DNA of 64,000 nucleotides from the NCBI GenBank assembly GCA_000827495.1, contig KN817617.1, positions 1 through 64,000 on the forward strand, in the 5' to 3' direction. Position 1 is the stretch's first letter; each line of letters starts with the position of its first letter. The stretch is from Hypholoma sublateritium FD-334 SS-4. Taxonomy: Eukaryota > Basidiomycota > Agaricomycetes > Agaricales > Strophariaceae. Below the pieces are notes generated by a model. That model was not told the DNA's origin, did not search any database, and saw nothing but the letters and a program-made list of their open reading frames with translations. A program made the position numbers and the translations under genes. This document shows positions 48,627-61,951 of this stretch, one piece after another.

Positions 48627-49158
48627 TTGTTAGTTCTGTTCGTTTGTCTCCGTGGATAATTCATGTATACGCCCTCCCCCCTCCGTTCACGATACTTGTT
48701 ACATTATGCTTAATATAAGTTAGGATAAGAATTAAGTGCTCATTACATGCAGTCACATTTAGTCTTTGAATTTCTTACAATACTTACTACACTGAGTTCT
48801 GATATACAATGAATTGGAGGCTATCTGAGGGTGTGGACTTGATGTGCACTTCAATCAATTCTGCAGTCCTACAGAGAAGCGCATAGGTCATTGCCAAATA
48901 ACGGCAAATAACGGCGCCAAGGCCGGTGATTTAGCTGTGTGGCCGTCGCGACCTGCGGTAACCAACTTATAGGAGATCCCCCACCCTACTTGCATACCCA
49001 ATCTTTCTGTCTCCTATCTACATGACCAATACATAGGGCGTTCAAGAATCGGGCACAATTACTATCCTAGAAGCCTTACCAGCAGGCTCCAACAACCTAG
49101 CTCAAGCCTAACGACAGCCTGCGACAACCTAGAAACGCGCGCTTATTACTGAGGCGAA
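48627..49158. other. Intergenic region
   Basis: This 532-bp spacer between same-strand genes contains a near-tandem CAAATAACGG pair at about 48894-48914. No gene is seen. Confidence 0.35.
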
Positions 49159-52100
49159 ATGACGAGGTTGAATTTCAACGTCAACGAGGCGACATTGCTC
49201 CAGGCGTACAAGATCGGGAGCGTGATACCGTCGTAGGTGGTGCAGCTATGCGACATGTAACCCACAATGACCTGAATGGCAATAGCAAGTGGGAGGAAGT
49301 CGACCATGAACTCGAAGACTCGGTGGCCGGCGCACTGCTGAGCCCGTCCACAGCTGGTGATGCAGAGGGGGACCCCCTGGGCTTGGGAAGCAATGTACGG
49401 TAAGCCCGTCCGAGCTATCGCAGAACTGGATACTCAGCCGTGTGCGCGCAGAGTGAGAGACATGGAAATGGAAACAAGTACGCTGTCTCGGTTGTTTGTT
49501 GTACCCCAACTAATTCAAATCTTTCCAGAGGCGGCGTGCTCTATCACGTCCAAGTCGTTTGATCCAAACGCCTTTCTGTCGACGATACACCCCAACGCAA
49601 CGTACCAGGACCTGGCGCGCGGGATCGCATTTCTGCAGAACTCTATCGAGGCGCGGTCTGAAGCCATCCGCATCTTGGTCGAGGATAACTTTGACCGATT
49701 TGTGGCCGTAAAGTCCTCCACAGATGGTAAGTTGAAATACAGGGTATGTTCTAGGTCCTGACTGTATGATGGCGTCATACAGCGCTCTATTCCGAGATGA
49801 AAGAAGGTATCTTGGACCCAGAGACGGAGTACGCTTCGCGCCCTCTGCGCGGGCATCTCAAAAGTGAGAACATTGCAGTCCGCCATTCTACCGGATATCA
49901 GCTATTCATATATTGACCCTGCCTTCTAGACGGCGCTCAGAAGGCTAATCAAGTGTTCCTCCCCGTGCTTGAGAACGCTGAGAAAGCGCAGAAGCTGCGA
50001 ACAACACTTAGCGTGTTTGAGCGATCAAAGTTCTTTTTCAACCTGCCAAACTTCATCCTGGAATCCATCGAAGCGGTGCGCGCACATACTGCGTGTTAAA
50101 CGCGTGCAGACCCCCCTGATCCCCGCGTTTAGGGTCGCTACGAGATCGCCCTGCGCGATTATAAGAAGGGAAAGTACCTCCTGGAGAACCGTCCAGGCCA
50201 ACTACTCCCGGTCGGGAACACAAAGGACAGCACTGAATCCGGTATCGCAGAGCAGCAGCAACGGCGTGTTCTGGACAAGGTATGGAACACGGTTGAGAAA
50301 GCGATGGGTGAGATGCGGAACATCCTCATCTCCCAGCTGCAAGATCCTACCCGAAGCGTGGAAGAACAGGAAAAGACGATAGAGTGTGCCATTTTTGCCT
50401 CATGGGTCTGTTTGCCACCACTTAAGTTCGTGTGTATTCCAGGGTGTTGGTGGAATTGCAATCCAATGACGATCCGGTGTGGACGTACTTTGACAACCAT
50501 CACAGGAATATCCTTGATCGCATGAACAAGGTGTATCGGGCATCCGTGAGCGCCATCGAAGGTGCGTTAAAAGCAATATTTTCCCATCCTTGAAAATCGG
50601 CTGATAGACTGACAGCAAATACCCAAAAGTCCAAAGAGGATACCACGGTCTCTGAGGCGCTGTCGGGCTCGCTTCAGATGCAACTGTGTGCCGCAATAGC
50701 TGACTTGGAGGAGCAAAAGGCTGATGCCGTCATAGGTATGTGAACCTCTTACTTCGCCGATCAACCTCTCATGCAAAAGCCACGTTTTATTTTTGCCCGG
50801 AACTACCCCTATATTCACAGCGAAGTCGCCCGGAGAGCCGGGATGGCAAGCTATTCATGACCTGGTGAAGAATATTTCGGAAACGATGATGACTTCGCTT
50901 CCGACGTTCTGGAAAATCTCGAAGAGTTTCATGGACGGGAAACTCAAAAAGGAATGTTTTTCTTATTTCGATTACTCAGACAAAGTTTAAATCGTTTTCT
51001 GTTTAGTCTGCGACACCACCACTGAATGGTACCCGAAGAAGCGCTTCACAATGCCGAACGATGGCATTAGATGTTGTAAAGCTCTACATCTCCTTGATAT
51101 CACAATTCTTCAAGTTATCCGACGTCGCCGTTATGTCAATGCCCGGATCTCACAGTACCCCACCACTGCATCTCCCTGAGAATGCCCACTCGCTCTGCAC
51201 CGCTCACTACCTCCTGAAAATCCTCGCTGATATACAGGAAACTGTGACCGAGCTCACCGTCATGGAGATGACCACCGACGGTGGGCTCAAGAGTCTCCTG
51301 GAGAGCGTCAAGTGGCGCTTTGAGGATATCCTGATACAAACGTGGCTGCGGGGCGCGTCCTTCTCGTTGTTCTGATACACTTAGCCGCTAATCGTGGACT
51401 ATGCACATAGATTCCGGTTTCTTTTACTTCGTGGAAAGATGGGTCGCAAGTCCTGCGGAATCATTCACCACGCATTATCTTACGCAAATAGAAGTCTACC
51501 AACGGCATATGACTACTACCGCCTTCAAACTGGCTGGTGGCGTAGAACCAGCGTCGTCCTTATCTAAGGCATCCAAACAGAACCCCGTTCCCCAAATCTT
51601 CGTGTCAAAAATCACAAAGGCATTTTTGGATGCGTTGTACTCACTCCTTGACGGAATGGTACTTCTTGCCTCCGATGAATCGCCGGTCGTAAGCGGAAAA
51701 TTCCATGATCTCGCTAACGCAGGGACGGAAGGCCTGAATCCGAATCCGCTGGAGCTGGTGGATCTCAAAGACGGCGTATGTCAATGCGTAAAGATTTCCA
51801 GTTATTCAGGACGGGTCCTCATGCATTGAATTATAGGACACTCGGCTGTTACTGGTGATTTCAAATTTCGGCCATCTATCCAAGACGGTTATTCCTAGCA
51901 TGCTGACCCAGCTGGAGGGCGCATTCGCGGCGTCTCTAATGGAAGACAGAAAGGCAAGTTATATACCCTCTGGACGTGTGGCGCATCCGAGCAAGCTCTG
52001 ACGCTCCACAACAAATCAGACGCTGTCAACTGTCGTGGCAGAGCTCGACAAAACTTTATTCGAGGGCTACCTTAAAACCAAGAGCGACAAGCTCGGCGCA

Positions 52101-52754
52101 TTGGTCCGAGGGGGAATCCTCGACAGCCAGATCGACTGGTATGAGACGCCACAGCCCACAGGTATGTGTTCCCCGTCGATACACTCGGCACCGTGACATG
52201 CTCATGTGGCGCGCCGCAGACATTCGGCCGTACATGTACGAGACGTTGATGACCCTGGTTGGCGTGCACGCACAAGTGTGCAATGTAGCTGAATCACTGC
52301 TGGATCGAACTCTAAATGCCCTCGTCGAAGAGCTCGCAAGCGAGGCTCTCCGATGTTTCCGACAAGTGAAACGCTTTGGGATTGGCGGGATGTTGCGCGT
52401 ACGTATACCGATTGGGTCACGCGGGGTACACAATTAACTCGTTGTGGGTTGCAGGCCACCCTCGAAATTGAGTTCATGCATCAGACACTGGGCCGCTACG
52501 TGACCCCTACAGCGGCGAAGACGCTGTCCGAACTTTACAACCGGATTTCCCAAGCCTACGCGCGGCGTTCGGGAGACGAAAATCTGCAGGCTAACCTCGA
52601 CGGCGTCAAGAAAATACTTGCCGAGACGCGCCGTGCCACTGGCATCGAGTTCCTTTGCTTCAGGCAGACAAAGTCCACAACGACCACCACCCGTAGCGGC
52701 ACTTCGGCCGGTCGGTCCCGGGACAAGGATGCTTCGCGCAGCGAGAGGACATAG
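49159..52754 (+). CDS. SEC5: Exocyst complex component Sec5
   Basis: Sec5 is a core exocyst subunit tethering secretory vesicles to the plasma membrane at growth sites. The start [21 protein letters not shown] joins [10 protein letters not shown] and [10 protein letters not shown], the usual fungal Sec5 N-terminus. Then follow [124 protein letters not shown], and [17 protein letters not shown]. The C-terminal half contains [19 protein letters not shown] helices ([15 protein letters not shown]), FFYFVERWV and the last helices [20 protein letters not shown]. It ends in a Ser/Thr/Arg tail. About fifteen short introns interrupt it. The reading is complete except for small uncertainty around 50380-50450 and 50990-51060. 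It converges with the RMD1-like gene, leaving about 400 bp between their ends. Confidence 0.93.
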
Positions 52755-53162
52755 CATGCGCCGGCGTCTGCAGTTTTTTTGGCCTCCCTTTTGCAGTACT
52801 GTATATTTATGAACGGCGACGTAATCCATGATGGAGCGGACCTTCGCATATGTCCGCCGGCAGCGTCCGCGCTCGTGCGCGTAAGGTACTATTTTCTCGT
52901 CGTACTATTCATAGCCAGTCGGAATAAGCTGTCAAGAGATAACTTTAATTGACCGCGCAGTGTGGGGCTACAATGCTGAGCCGTGAACAGGAAGAAACAA
53001 TGTTGGAAAACGGCTAATCCGAAGTTCCCCAGCAAGGAGTACATGGGGGGCCGATAGGGATTCAGACGGCAATAGGCGGGGGACCCAGATGCACCCGTCA
53101 AATGGCGATGTGTGGAATAATTAATTTTTTTTTACATGATGGACCGCGGACGTTGTCCGACG
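52755..53162. other. Convergent 3' spacer
   Basis: This 408-bp spacer holds the 3' UTRs of SEC5 and the RMD1-like gene. A T-run occurs at 53125-53133. No gene is seen. Confidence 0.35.
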
Positions 53163-55161
53163 TTACCCTGAAGCCATGAGATCAACCAGGATAGTGATTA
53201 TACCAAGGACTGTAAGGGGACACGATGAGGATCCCTAAGGGGAGGGAGGAGGGGGGAATGTCCGATATTGACGCACCAATTTCAATTCCTATCAGGAAGA
53301 TGACAATTTGTTCCAAGCGCTCTGCATGTTTGCTGGACACGGATTCCTTGAGAAGCTGCAGCATGTCTTGAAGAACCTGCAGTACGGTCAGTGTCGTGCC
53401 CACTTTCTCGCGAAGAGATCGAGTGTGAAAGACGCACTTCTACACGTGTGTTCAACAAATTGATTCGTTGGGGTATTTCTAGGTAACTCCGAGCCGCATC
53501 GTAAAGCGGCTGCAGATCGGGATAGCTCTGTTGTGAAAGATAAGTCAGCTTGACGAATGGATACCAGAGTAAACCACGCGAACCCAGAACACTTCCTAGA
53601 GTAGTGTGGGTCAGTCGCAGACCACAGGTACCCATGCTGTATTTACGTACGGGGGAGTCAAGGACAGAACCGACAGAGTTGATATTCGTCCGAAGAAGAA
53701 ACAGTTGGCCAATCTTTTGCATGATCTCTGTACGAGGTGGCTAAATTTTTGTCTAGCCTCGCTGAATCCCGCATTGCTACGTACCTTTATGTGGCATCCC
53801 AATCTTACCCGTTTCGCTGATGACTTCCGGGATGTCCTTTGTCTCTTCTATCTTGGACGAAATCAACTCCTCGAACTGCGCAGGTGTCAGCCAGGGCTTG
53901 GCAGCAGGACATTCTGGGACCATACCAACGATATCTTCACCGACTGCGAGAGGGCGTGGGATAGGGAGAGCTTGGTCCTGCCAGCTTTTAGATTAGCACG
54001 TTGCCATTTCGGAGGTGGATCGGCCTACATGTAGCTCGAGCCTTTTCGGAGAGTTATGACATCGTTGTAAATTCTGGTGAGCGGTCAGTTGTGTTCTTGA
54101 GTAGAAGCTAGGGTAGGGAATACCTACCGACTGTAGTTGGCATAATAATAATTTAGATCCTCCATTTCCACATCGTCGGGCGCTGTGGTAACTCGTGAGG
54201 AAATTGCGAGGTCCAAGCACACATTGGTACTGACCCAGTTTTTCAATCTCGAACCGTTTTCTGCCCAGCGCGGGTAAATTAAGACATCACATTCCGAGCA
54301 TGCGCGGCAGACATACATCGAAGACAGAAATCGCCTTTCTTGGGCTTCCGTCATGCCCCATATGACAACTGTGCCGTAGTCAAAAAGGAAAATCTCTGCC
54401 TCGGTTGCGGTAGTATCAAATTTGCTCGACTTCTGCTTTTTTGGGGGGACATCAGTTTCACTCTCTGCGTCTTCTCTTAGTTCGGGGATGCCCAGTAGGT
54501 CGCCTACGGGGGCATGTGAAGTTGCCTGGGATTGCCGGGTGTCGTGGGCGCTGGGTGGGGGGTCGTACATATACGGGGTATAAATCACATCGTCGATAAG
54601 CTTAGGTTCTGTGTGATACGCGTTTCTTCGGGCTTGGAAAAACTTCATAAGGTCGTTCATCCGGTAGGAGCTACCAAGGCCGGTCAGCCAAGCCGTTACA
54701 GGTCGAGTGGTATGCCCTACTTTGCTGTGGCATAAGCGGTCACTCGAGGCAGCGATTTGGCCTTCTTTTTCGTCAGTTTCAGAGCATCCCTGCGTGCTGT
54801 TCCTTCTGGAATAAGCGATATTTGATTATAGACCTGGGAGTGCAATGCGATGTTAACGCGACCTGAACAAAGGAACGACGCGCTCGCCTCGCCGTCGCAT
54901 GCGCACCTCGACGTCGTACTCCTGGGAGTCATCATTCTCTTCTACATCTCCATCATCACTGTCCCCCGTATTCCCGGCGCTCTCGGTGTGGTCTTTAGGC
55001 TGTTTGAAGATATGTGCAGGCGATTTGCCACCAATTCGCAGATCTTCTGGTTGTTCTGGAAGAACCTTGAGTTTGCCAGCAACTTTTGTGGACCTATTTG
55101 CCCCCCTGGGCTTAGCATCGGCTGAGTCCCTGGTATTTTCCCTCTGACCGGGAGGAGCCAT
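53163..55161 (-). CDS. RMD1/RMND1-family protein (DUF155)
   Basis: DUF155 proteins include yeast Rmd1 and Rmd8, fission yeast Sif2/Sif3 and mitochondrial RMND1. They are membrane proteins of poorly defined role in meiosis or mitochondrial translation. The N-terminus MAPPGQRENTRDSADAKPRG is polar and acidic, then VYNQISLIPEGTARRDALKL, KSLPRVTAYATA-SYRMNDLMKFFQAR, the signature EIFLFDYGTVVIWGMTEAQE, and APDDVEMEDLNYYYANYSR. After short introns come SLSHALAQSVKISLFE-type helices, KKIGQLFLLRTNINSVGSVLDSP, SYPDLQPLYDAARSYLEIPQ and RINLLNTRVE-VLQDMLQLLK. The C-terminal membrane anchor reads HAERLEQIVIFLIGIEI-VLGIITILVDLMASG. The last exon was found by its GT-AG intron and the conserved anchor; the stop is at 53165-53163. 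The acidic N-terminus lacks a clear mitochondrial presequence, so vacuolar or ER location as for Rmd1 is possible. Confidence 0.9.
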
Positions 55162-58100
55162 CAGGACGGCGTTGTAGAACGGACAAGAATCAAGATGTCA
55201 TGATTGTTATGACGTTACCGAGCCAATTGATGATGTAATATTTGATATGATAGTACGATTACGTGTTTCCGAAATTTCAACTGCGAGTCAGTCGTTTTGC
55301 CTCCATCAAGCCTCCATCCCAACTCCATCCAACCGCCCATCTCACTTATCACCACCTTGGTCCTTCTGGGCTCTAGTGGATATATTCAGTGAAATGTCTA
55401 TACCGATAAGAGTTGAGAAACTTGAAGAGGCCCAGACTTCTTGGTCTAGCACACAAACCAAACACGAAGCTTGCACTAAGCCGTCAAAAACTACCAAACA
55501 ATGTCCCGGAACGCAAGTACTGGGTATAACTATGTCGCGTTTTCCGGTCTGTGCTTTGCGGTCAATGTACCGCAACCGCAGCACCTGTACTCCGCATCTG
55601 TGACAAGGCTATCCTCATTGCTTTGGACAGACGTTCTCATAGCTATGTGATTCGGATTCTTGTTTTCACGTTATCACTCCTTGGGGCAACAATTTCGCAG
55701 GCTCTGAGACTGCTCAAAATAATCTGGGGATGTATACTAGGATTCTGTGACCGATCATCTGTGGATATACAGCCCTCTGGGCGATAATGTCAGTCTTGAC
55801 TCCCTTCCGCCCTCGGTATGGGTCAAAGTCGCACAGCCAAGAGCTTGCCAAGGATGCCCTTCAGACAACTCACTGGCGGCAGCTTTACCGGTCCATTAAC
55901 CTTCTCGACGACATGAAAATACACACTGACCATCAAGGCCTCGGTTCCGTACTCCCATGGATTTCTGCAGAAACGGCGGGAGCCGTTTCTGGGAACATTC
56001 GACAGATTTCCAGGTGAGCAAGCTTTTAAAAGCTTCTATGAAATACTGCGGATTGCTAACACGTTGTAGTGGTCAGTGGCCCGTCCAGTATTTGACACTA
56101 ATGGAAGGGCCTGCATGCACGTGTGGTAAGCGGTGGTAGGCGCGTGAGCTAATCCGATGGGCTGCATGAAATTAATCGACTGGAAGCCCGCTATCCTTGT
56201 GAATATTCCTTCCTTTATGACAACGCTCAAGAATAGACGTGTAAATGCTGGAAAGCTTCAAATTCTGAGAAGGTCAGGAACCATGTTGCCGTCAATCGTC
56301 ATATCTATAATCTCAGATAACTAACCGATGGGATTGCTGTATTCGCTGGTACATAAAACTCGGGCTCCCCGCAATCTGCTGGAGAACACAGGTTTCTACA
56401 TTCACATCCATCCGGAGCTTGTGGCAGGAAACATCATCCTCCAGACCAGCGATTTCGGCTCTACGTTGGTCATGTTCCTGCCGAAATGGGATCTCCCATC
56501 ACTAGCACACAGGATTCATGAATTTAGCGACCGTATAACATTAGAGTTGCATAATATGAAAGGTCAAAAGATGCTCTCAGCCTCGATAGCTGGAACAGAT
56601 GATATATGGGTGACATGCTAGTTAATGCGGCGGAATCCCGAATCTGGACCTAGCCTGCAAGTAAATTATGAGGATGATAATTCTTACCAGAGGGCTCCAT
56701 ACTGCCGAGTCGTCGAGCGCGCCGTATCTCAAGTGCTAATTCCTAAAATACAATGGCACATACACACGCAAGAGCTTCACTCTACACGAGTCGCCGTCTG
56801 CGCAGCAATACCATGTAAATTTAGCGTATTATTGTCCCTTAAATAGCCAGTTCATGGGGTGCTATTTGGGCCACAGCCCTCGATACAGCTAGTAGGCCCC
56901 CAGAGCCTTGGTATTAAGCACAAGATTTATAATAGGCTCAGGCAGCTAATATGAGGAATACGGGAGTGTCTATTATGCATATTCGTAGCCTGATGCAAAC
57001 CTGGGTCCTTGGAGCTGTCCTTGGAGCTGTCTTATATTGTCTGAACTGAGGATGGACCCCGTTTTAAAGAAAGTAGAGCTGAAATCTTCCTAGCAGGTAT
57101 TGGTTCTCAGAGCGTCATCTATCAATCATATGATATCCAGCTGCATCATGATAAACTACGAATAATATCTTGGTGGGCAGTGCTTGGCGAGGGCCCGACT
57201 CCATGGGCCCGGAGATGCGCTCGCACAAGAAGAGGTACATACCACTGCGACAGATAAAGTTCACGCTGCCCTTTGTCATCGACAGTGGCAGATAGGGGAC
57301 CGGGCGCTAGGGTACCGCGGACTACATGTAGCTTCGCCGTGAGCAAATAGCCGCATGCTGTTAGAGAGATTGACAGAGTCTGTGATCTTTGAAGGAAAAA
57401 ATCAGGCTTCATATCTATCAGGCTGAGAATTCATTGATGGCGGCGGCCAGCCTTCGCTCGTTTGCTCGCCAAACCTTCTATCGATCGATGCCTGATGTGT
57501 TCTAGCATTGAGAGAAATCCCTAAAAATACGTGCGGCTAAGGTGACCGGCGGTGCTGTGAATATTTGTGGGGATTGGGTGTGGATATAATAGGAAGGAAG
57601 AAGACAATATTATACGCAGATGATATGACTTTGCAATAATGTGCTTAAGCTCGTATAGCGTATATTCAATGATTGGCAGGAGCTACCTGGTGGCAGGAGC
57701 ACCGCCGACAGAGCGGGATCTACCCTATGTTTTGAGCGTCTTATGAACCTACAAAAGCGCATGAATTTTACGATCGTACCTTGCAGAATACAGAATATCG
57801 TCGGAAGTATATTTCATGAACTGGAATAGTCGACGATGAAGGGTCAAAAGGGATTAAACGATACAGACAAGGCGGGTAAGGATCGACAACGTTGCATACT
57901 CACTCTATCGACATGGTAGAGCTAATACAGTGCCCAGCTGATCCATTCACGATCATTAAAAGTTATCCACGAACTCAAAGTTTAATAAAGCATGAGATAT
58001 AATTTAATATAGTTAGAAGGCTGGAACAACCTTTTGGGAAGCGCGCAAATCGAGAGAACAACGGGCGTATTATTTATTCCGAATATTCTGCGTAGAAATA

Positions 58101-58418
58101 CATCTGCTGCTAACAGAATGTAGGTAATGAGGCGGTGATCAGGAAACAACGTGATAACAACGTCCATGTGAACCGGAACACAAAATACGCAACAGCGCAT
58201 GAGAGTAAGTCTGCGTCTGTATCTAAATTTGAGGCGGGAGGAACAGCATGCACGATTCCAGAAGATGACTTTTAGACATGTACGTTGCAGTAAGCAGATA
58301 GAGCGGCGACTAAAAATGTCAACAACCTATAATAATAGGAGTTCTGAAATTTGGAACGCGGACGTCAAAGAATCGTCAATGTCGACGGTTTCTTAGATGT
58401 TGTCCGTGTCCGTGTGCA
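55162..58418. other. 3.3-kb region without a confidently recognised gene
   Basis: Between 55505 and 56621 several plus-strand open stretches could be exons (one starts at 55505 with MSRNASTGYNYVAFSGLCFA, one at 56328-56621 with LLENTGFYIHIHPELVAGNI and LVMFLPKWDLPSLAHRIHEF). They do not assemble into a known family, and some have stops between them. An unidentified or decayed gene is possible. From 56850 to 58418 I see only AT-rich sequence and short unsupported frames. Confidence 0.4.
56328..56621 (+). CDS. Possible exon of an unidentified protein
   Basis: An open frame of 97 codons with normal-looking composition starts MGLLYSLVHKTRAPRNLL and includes AGNIILQTSDFGSTLVMFLP and HRIHEFSDRITLELHNMKGQ. 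Upstream pieces at 55783-56013 may belong to it. I do not recognise the family and see no splice-supported complete model. It may be part of a decayed gene. Confidence 0.3.
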   Translation: MGLLYSLVHKTRAPRNLLENTGFYIHIHPELVAGNIILQTSDFGSTLVMFLPKWDLPSLAHRIHEFSDRITLELHNMKGQKMLSASIAGTDDIWVTC

Positions 58419-59841
58419 TCAGGATAAAAATTTGCGCAGCAGCAGCTCGTCCGCAGGATCCCGCCGAGGTCCAGTGGTTCGGACAAGGACCTCTATGGGA
58501 ACGAGTCGATTCATAGAGTGGTGGGAGATTTCACTAGCGTAGTTTATGTTATTGGGAGGTGACGAGGATATGGGGCTCGAATAGCCTGATGGAGTTGGTG
58601 AGATGGAATTGTGAGAAGATGGTGGATGTCGTTGGTGAGAACCATAGCTTGAGGGCATCGACGTGGATGCCAGTTGAATCGAGGTCTCGATTGCGGGGGG
58701 GCCATGGGTACGACTGTCACGTCTGCTCCTGCCGATGCGCGCGCTCCGGAACCACCCCTCTGGCACAGAGACATCACCCACACCTTGTACACTGTCGATA
58801 GTGTCTAGGTCATCCAGTTTCTGAGGACTAAAATAAGCCGCTATGATGATTTTTAAAACGACAAAACAAAATTAGAAGTGTTATCACACCCACTAAGATG
58901 CCATTTCCGCAAAATCCCTCGCGGCTTATCGGAGGGCAGAGAAACGTGGACGCTGTATGTTTGTTTGATTAGCCGCTCAGCCTCGGGTACTGGCCGCATG
59001 TCAATGGAGAAAGGCCGGGGGTTAAGACGCTGTGCAGGAGGTCGTCTATGTTTAAACCAGTCATTACTCGGAAATCAATTAGGAGAAGGACGAGGAATGC
59101 CACTATGAAAATCCCTGGATAGAACGGCAAACTCCAGGCATTTGGTGTGAAACCATACTGGTGGAGCGTATATGAAAGGCGAGTCCACTGACCTCATCAT
59201 CTGTGCCCACGGGGTTACCGGATTGGAGAGATCGTCGGTTACGTCTGAGTCTTTCTGGTGATAAAACAGGAATTCCTGTGAAGTGATTGGACTATAAGAA
59301 TTTAATTCTGAAGATGCTCTGCCGGGCTGTTAACGAACATCTCGAACCCCTATGAAAGTGTTGCTGTTACATCCATGTATTGTCAAATAAAGTAGATGTA
59401 TATACGTACTGCTAGGACCCCAGCCCATGCCGTCAGTCCTGAAAGAAGGGTAAATATCTGTGAAATAATATAATTATTCTAGGCAATTTGTGACCTACCA
59501 TCGCTCCATGCCAAGGCCTGTTGGCTCGGTGTTGGCGCCGCGCTCCTCCCTGGTGAGGGCACAAAGGAAATTGTATTAGAGATCAAGACCGGGTGGGCAA
59601 TAAGGGCATAAACTCACCATACATACACGTTACCTGGTACAATATTTCTTCGTTCTTCAGCGTCCAACCGTCTGGTGATTAACGGTAGACGATGGAGAGC
59701 GACGCCATGGAAAACCTGTAGGGCATCCCGAGTGGAGCGAATGCGGACATTTTGAAGAGTGGGGTGCTGCATAGCGTACGCGAAAAGTTGTTGGAAGTTG
59801 CCTGGCAGAAGGAGGGCCTTGGAGGCTGAACCATTGCCCAT
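58419..59841 (-). CDS. WOPR-domain (Gti1/Pac2 family) transcriptional regulator
   Basis: WOPR proteins (Wor1, Ryp1, Sge1, Gti1, Pac2) bind DNA through an N-terminal two-part domain and act as master switches of fungal morphology. The first exon from 59841 gives MGNGSASKALLLPGNFQQLF, QNVRIRSTRDALQVFHGVAL and HRLPLITRRLDAEERRNIVP-GNVYVW. Introns of about 50-70 nt, and longer ones of about 100 nt, join EERGANTEPTGLGMERW, TDGMGWGPSR, VRD-EFLFYHQKDSD, RPVPEAERLIKQTYSVHV and RKWHL-TAYFSPQKLDDLDTIDSV. This completes both halves of the domain. The rest is Ser/Pro-rich (PSSHNSISPTPSGYSSPISS) with a short tail to the stop at 58419. The conserved TRRLDxEERR and W-E-E-R are intact. The protein is short for the family, whose C-terminal part is variable. 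Confidence 0.9.
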
Positions 59842-61951
59842 TTATACCGCACTCTCAAACAAATGAATCGGCAAGTCCAACCGAAGAAACAAAGGGTAAT
59901 CCCAGGAAAATGTTTTTAAGTTGGGATTAAGTTGGTCGCACGTATATCGGACTGAGATCTAAGGATCCCACTACGTAAGGTGAGATCCTGACCACTCCCA
60001 CGACGGAAGCTCATATTGCAGAGCGTAGGCTCGCTTGCAGAACGGGGCGGAGAAGTCGCAAAAGGAGGCAAATTTAGCCGTACCTGTGAAGAAATCCATC
60101 GAGATTTCATCGTTGGCCATGATTTACCCTTCGCAGTCTATCTGAGATCAGCCACGATCCCTGCCACCTGTAATCGAGCTTTAAGCCTCAGCAATGTTAG
60201 AGACATCAAGTAAGCTTTGATGTACTGGTATGCCTGGGATTACAATTGACATCATCACCTTTCGTATCAGTCAAGTACAATGGTAGATGTTTGGTTGCAT
60301 GCTCAGTCGCAAGTGCCAATTTTATTCACATCGGGCGTACTGTGAACTAAAGGATCAAGAAATCAGGACAGTGCCAGAGACGATGACCCACCATAACGGA
60401 ACATTTTAAGATTGGTGAGCCTTTCGATCACGATCCATCTGCATATGGCCCTTGGTGGTAATCGTGCTGTACGATGGCTGCATCCATGAAGAGAAATACT
60501 TCCATCCTTGATATGATACCGCCACAGATCCGGAGTTTGGAACGTTGGAAGACAACCTCGCTCTGTGCCTTCACTTCAATTATTTCTCTGTCCCTGCGTT
60601 CCAAACCAGGCGTTATTATAAGTCCGGGCACAATGTGATACTTATACTAGTACTTACAAATTTGGGGAATAGTGTGAACTTTGTCCATGCACGGGGGCTT
60701 CTCCTATCTTGAAGCATTGCACAAGGGTAGAAAACGCAGGCCACCTGTTAAAAGGGAGGCCTCGTGTTCAAGAAGGTCAGACCTCGCATAACGATGATCT
60801 CAAAGCGTTCTTCCTCCTCTGTCTGTGTCAGTTTTGAATTGGGTTTGAACAATAATTAGACCGCATGATTAATGGTTTTGGGACCATGCCGACTAGTATT
60901 CGAAAATAAGTAGTGCCACCATGCCACCATGGAGTATATTGGCTCAAAGGGAATATGAGAATGTCCTCGTGGGAGCACGTCGACGCGACCCTAATGGTAG
61001 TAGCTCAAGCAAGTAACAAATGAATGGTAAAGACGTTTTCAGCACGTGAAGCAAGGTTTGTGGGTGATTAACGCACACTCAAATAACTGTGATTCTGCCA
61101 CTGGCAGTGATCATGATGCACGCTGCTTCATGCTAATTACGGAAATCAAAATTAGTAAACCGCTCGGCGGTGGCGGAAAACGCGTGCATCATGACAAGCG
61201 CTCGTTTGGCTATTTCATCTGCAGAGGTTGGTCAGAAGGGAAAATGTGACAGTCGGCCATCTAAAAGCAACTGTAGCCGTCGCGCTGGTTATCAGCTGTG
61301 AATCGTGAGGCTCCAGCCTGCCAGAACAATGAACATGTGAATTTGTGCGACTGGTAATCGATGAATGCTTTCGTTGACTTTCGGTAAGTGGAAGGGAGCT
61401 ACCGCCTGCTGCCGCGCATCTGTCAACTGAGGGTCGTCCATGACCTTAGGTAAACAAGCTCCACGTTGCGCATGCTCAGTCGACTGCATCTTCTGTCAAC
61501 CAAACCGCAGAGCGACAGCCGAAATTAGATGCCGCGAACGACACCGTGCGGGAAATACCCGATATTTGTTTCATTCGGGGTATCCGATTTACTCCCGCGA
61601 TGTAGCGAAGTGCAGCAGTACGTTTGTCTACACCATCAGTCTTGAGTTGCGGAAAATTCTGATAAATCAGATGTCGCGGCCAGTGCATGCTCGGCGTGCA
61701 ATGTCAATCAGGATGATGTCTTGAAACAGTTTATCGAATGTGTGTTTATTACTATTAAGCAATGAGAGGTGGCAATGTTCGGATGCGCTATCTGAAGGTG
61801 GAGAAACATGAAAGAAGCCAATATTTCCGAAGAGAACGAGGGGATAAAAACGTAGATTCACGTTCACCTCTGGATAAATCACAGCTGTCTTCAGCAATTT
61901 TTTGGCCGCAAATTGAAAGTTGACATTCGCAAGTGACCATCACGGCAATGC
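59842..61951. other. 2.1-kb intergenic region upstream of the WOPR gene
   Basis: This is the 5' flank of the WOPR gene and the 3' flank of the DNAJC11-like gene. Minus-strand stretches such as 60631-60428 are open but match no family. Long upstream regions are common for WOPR master regulators; I found no specific element. Confidence 0.4.

Noticed and set aside
54850..55161. Plus-strand frame with hydrophobic segments opposite the RMD1-like N-terminus
   Set aside because: The minus-strand frame joins the conserved DUF155 exons through a proper intron; the plus frame is its shadow.
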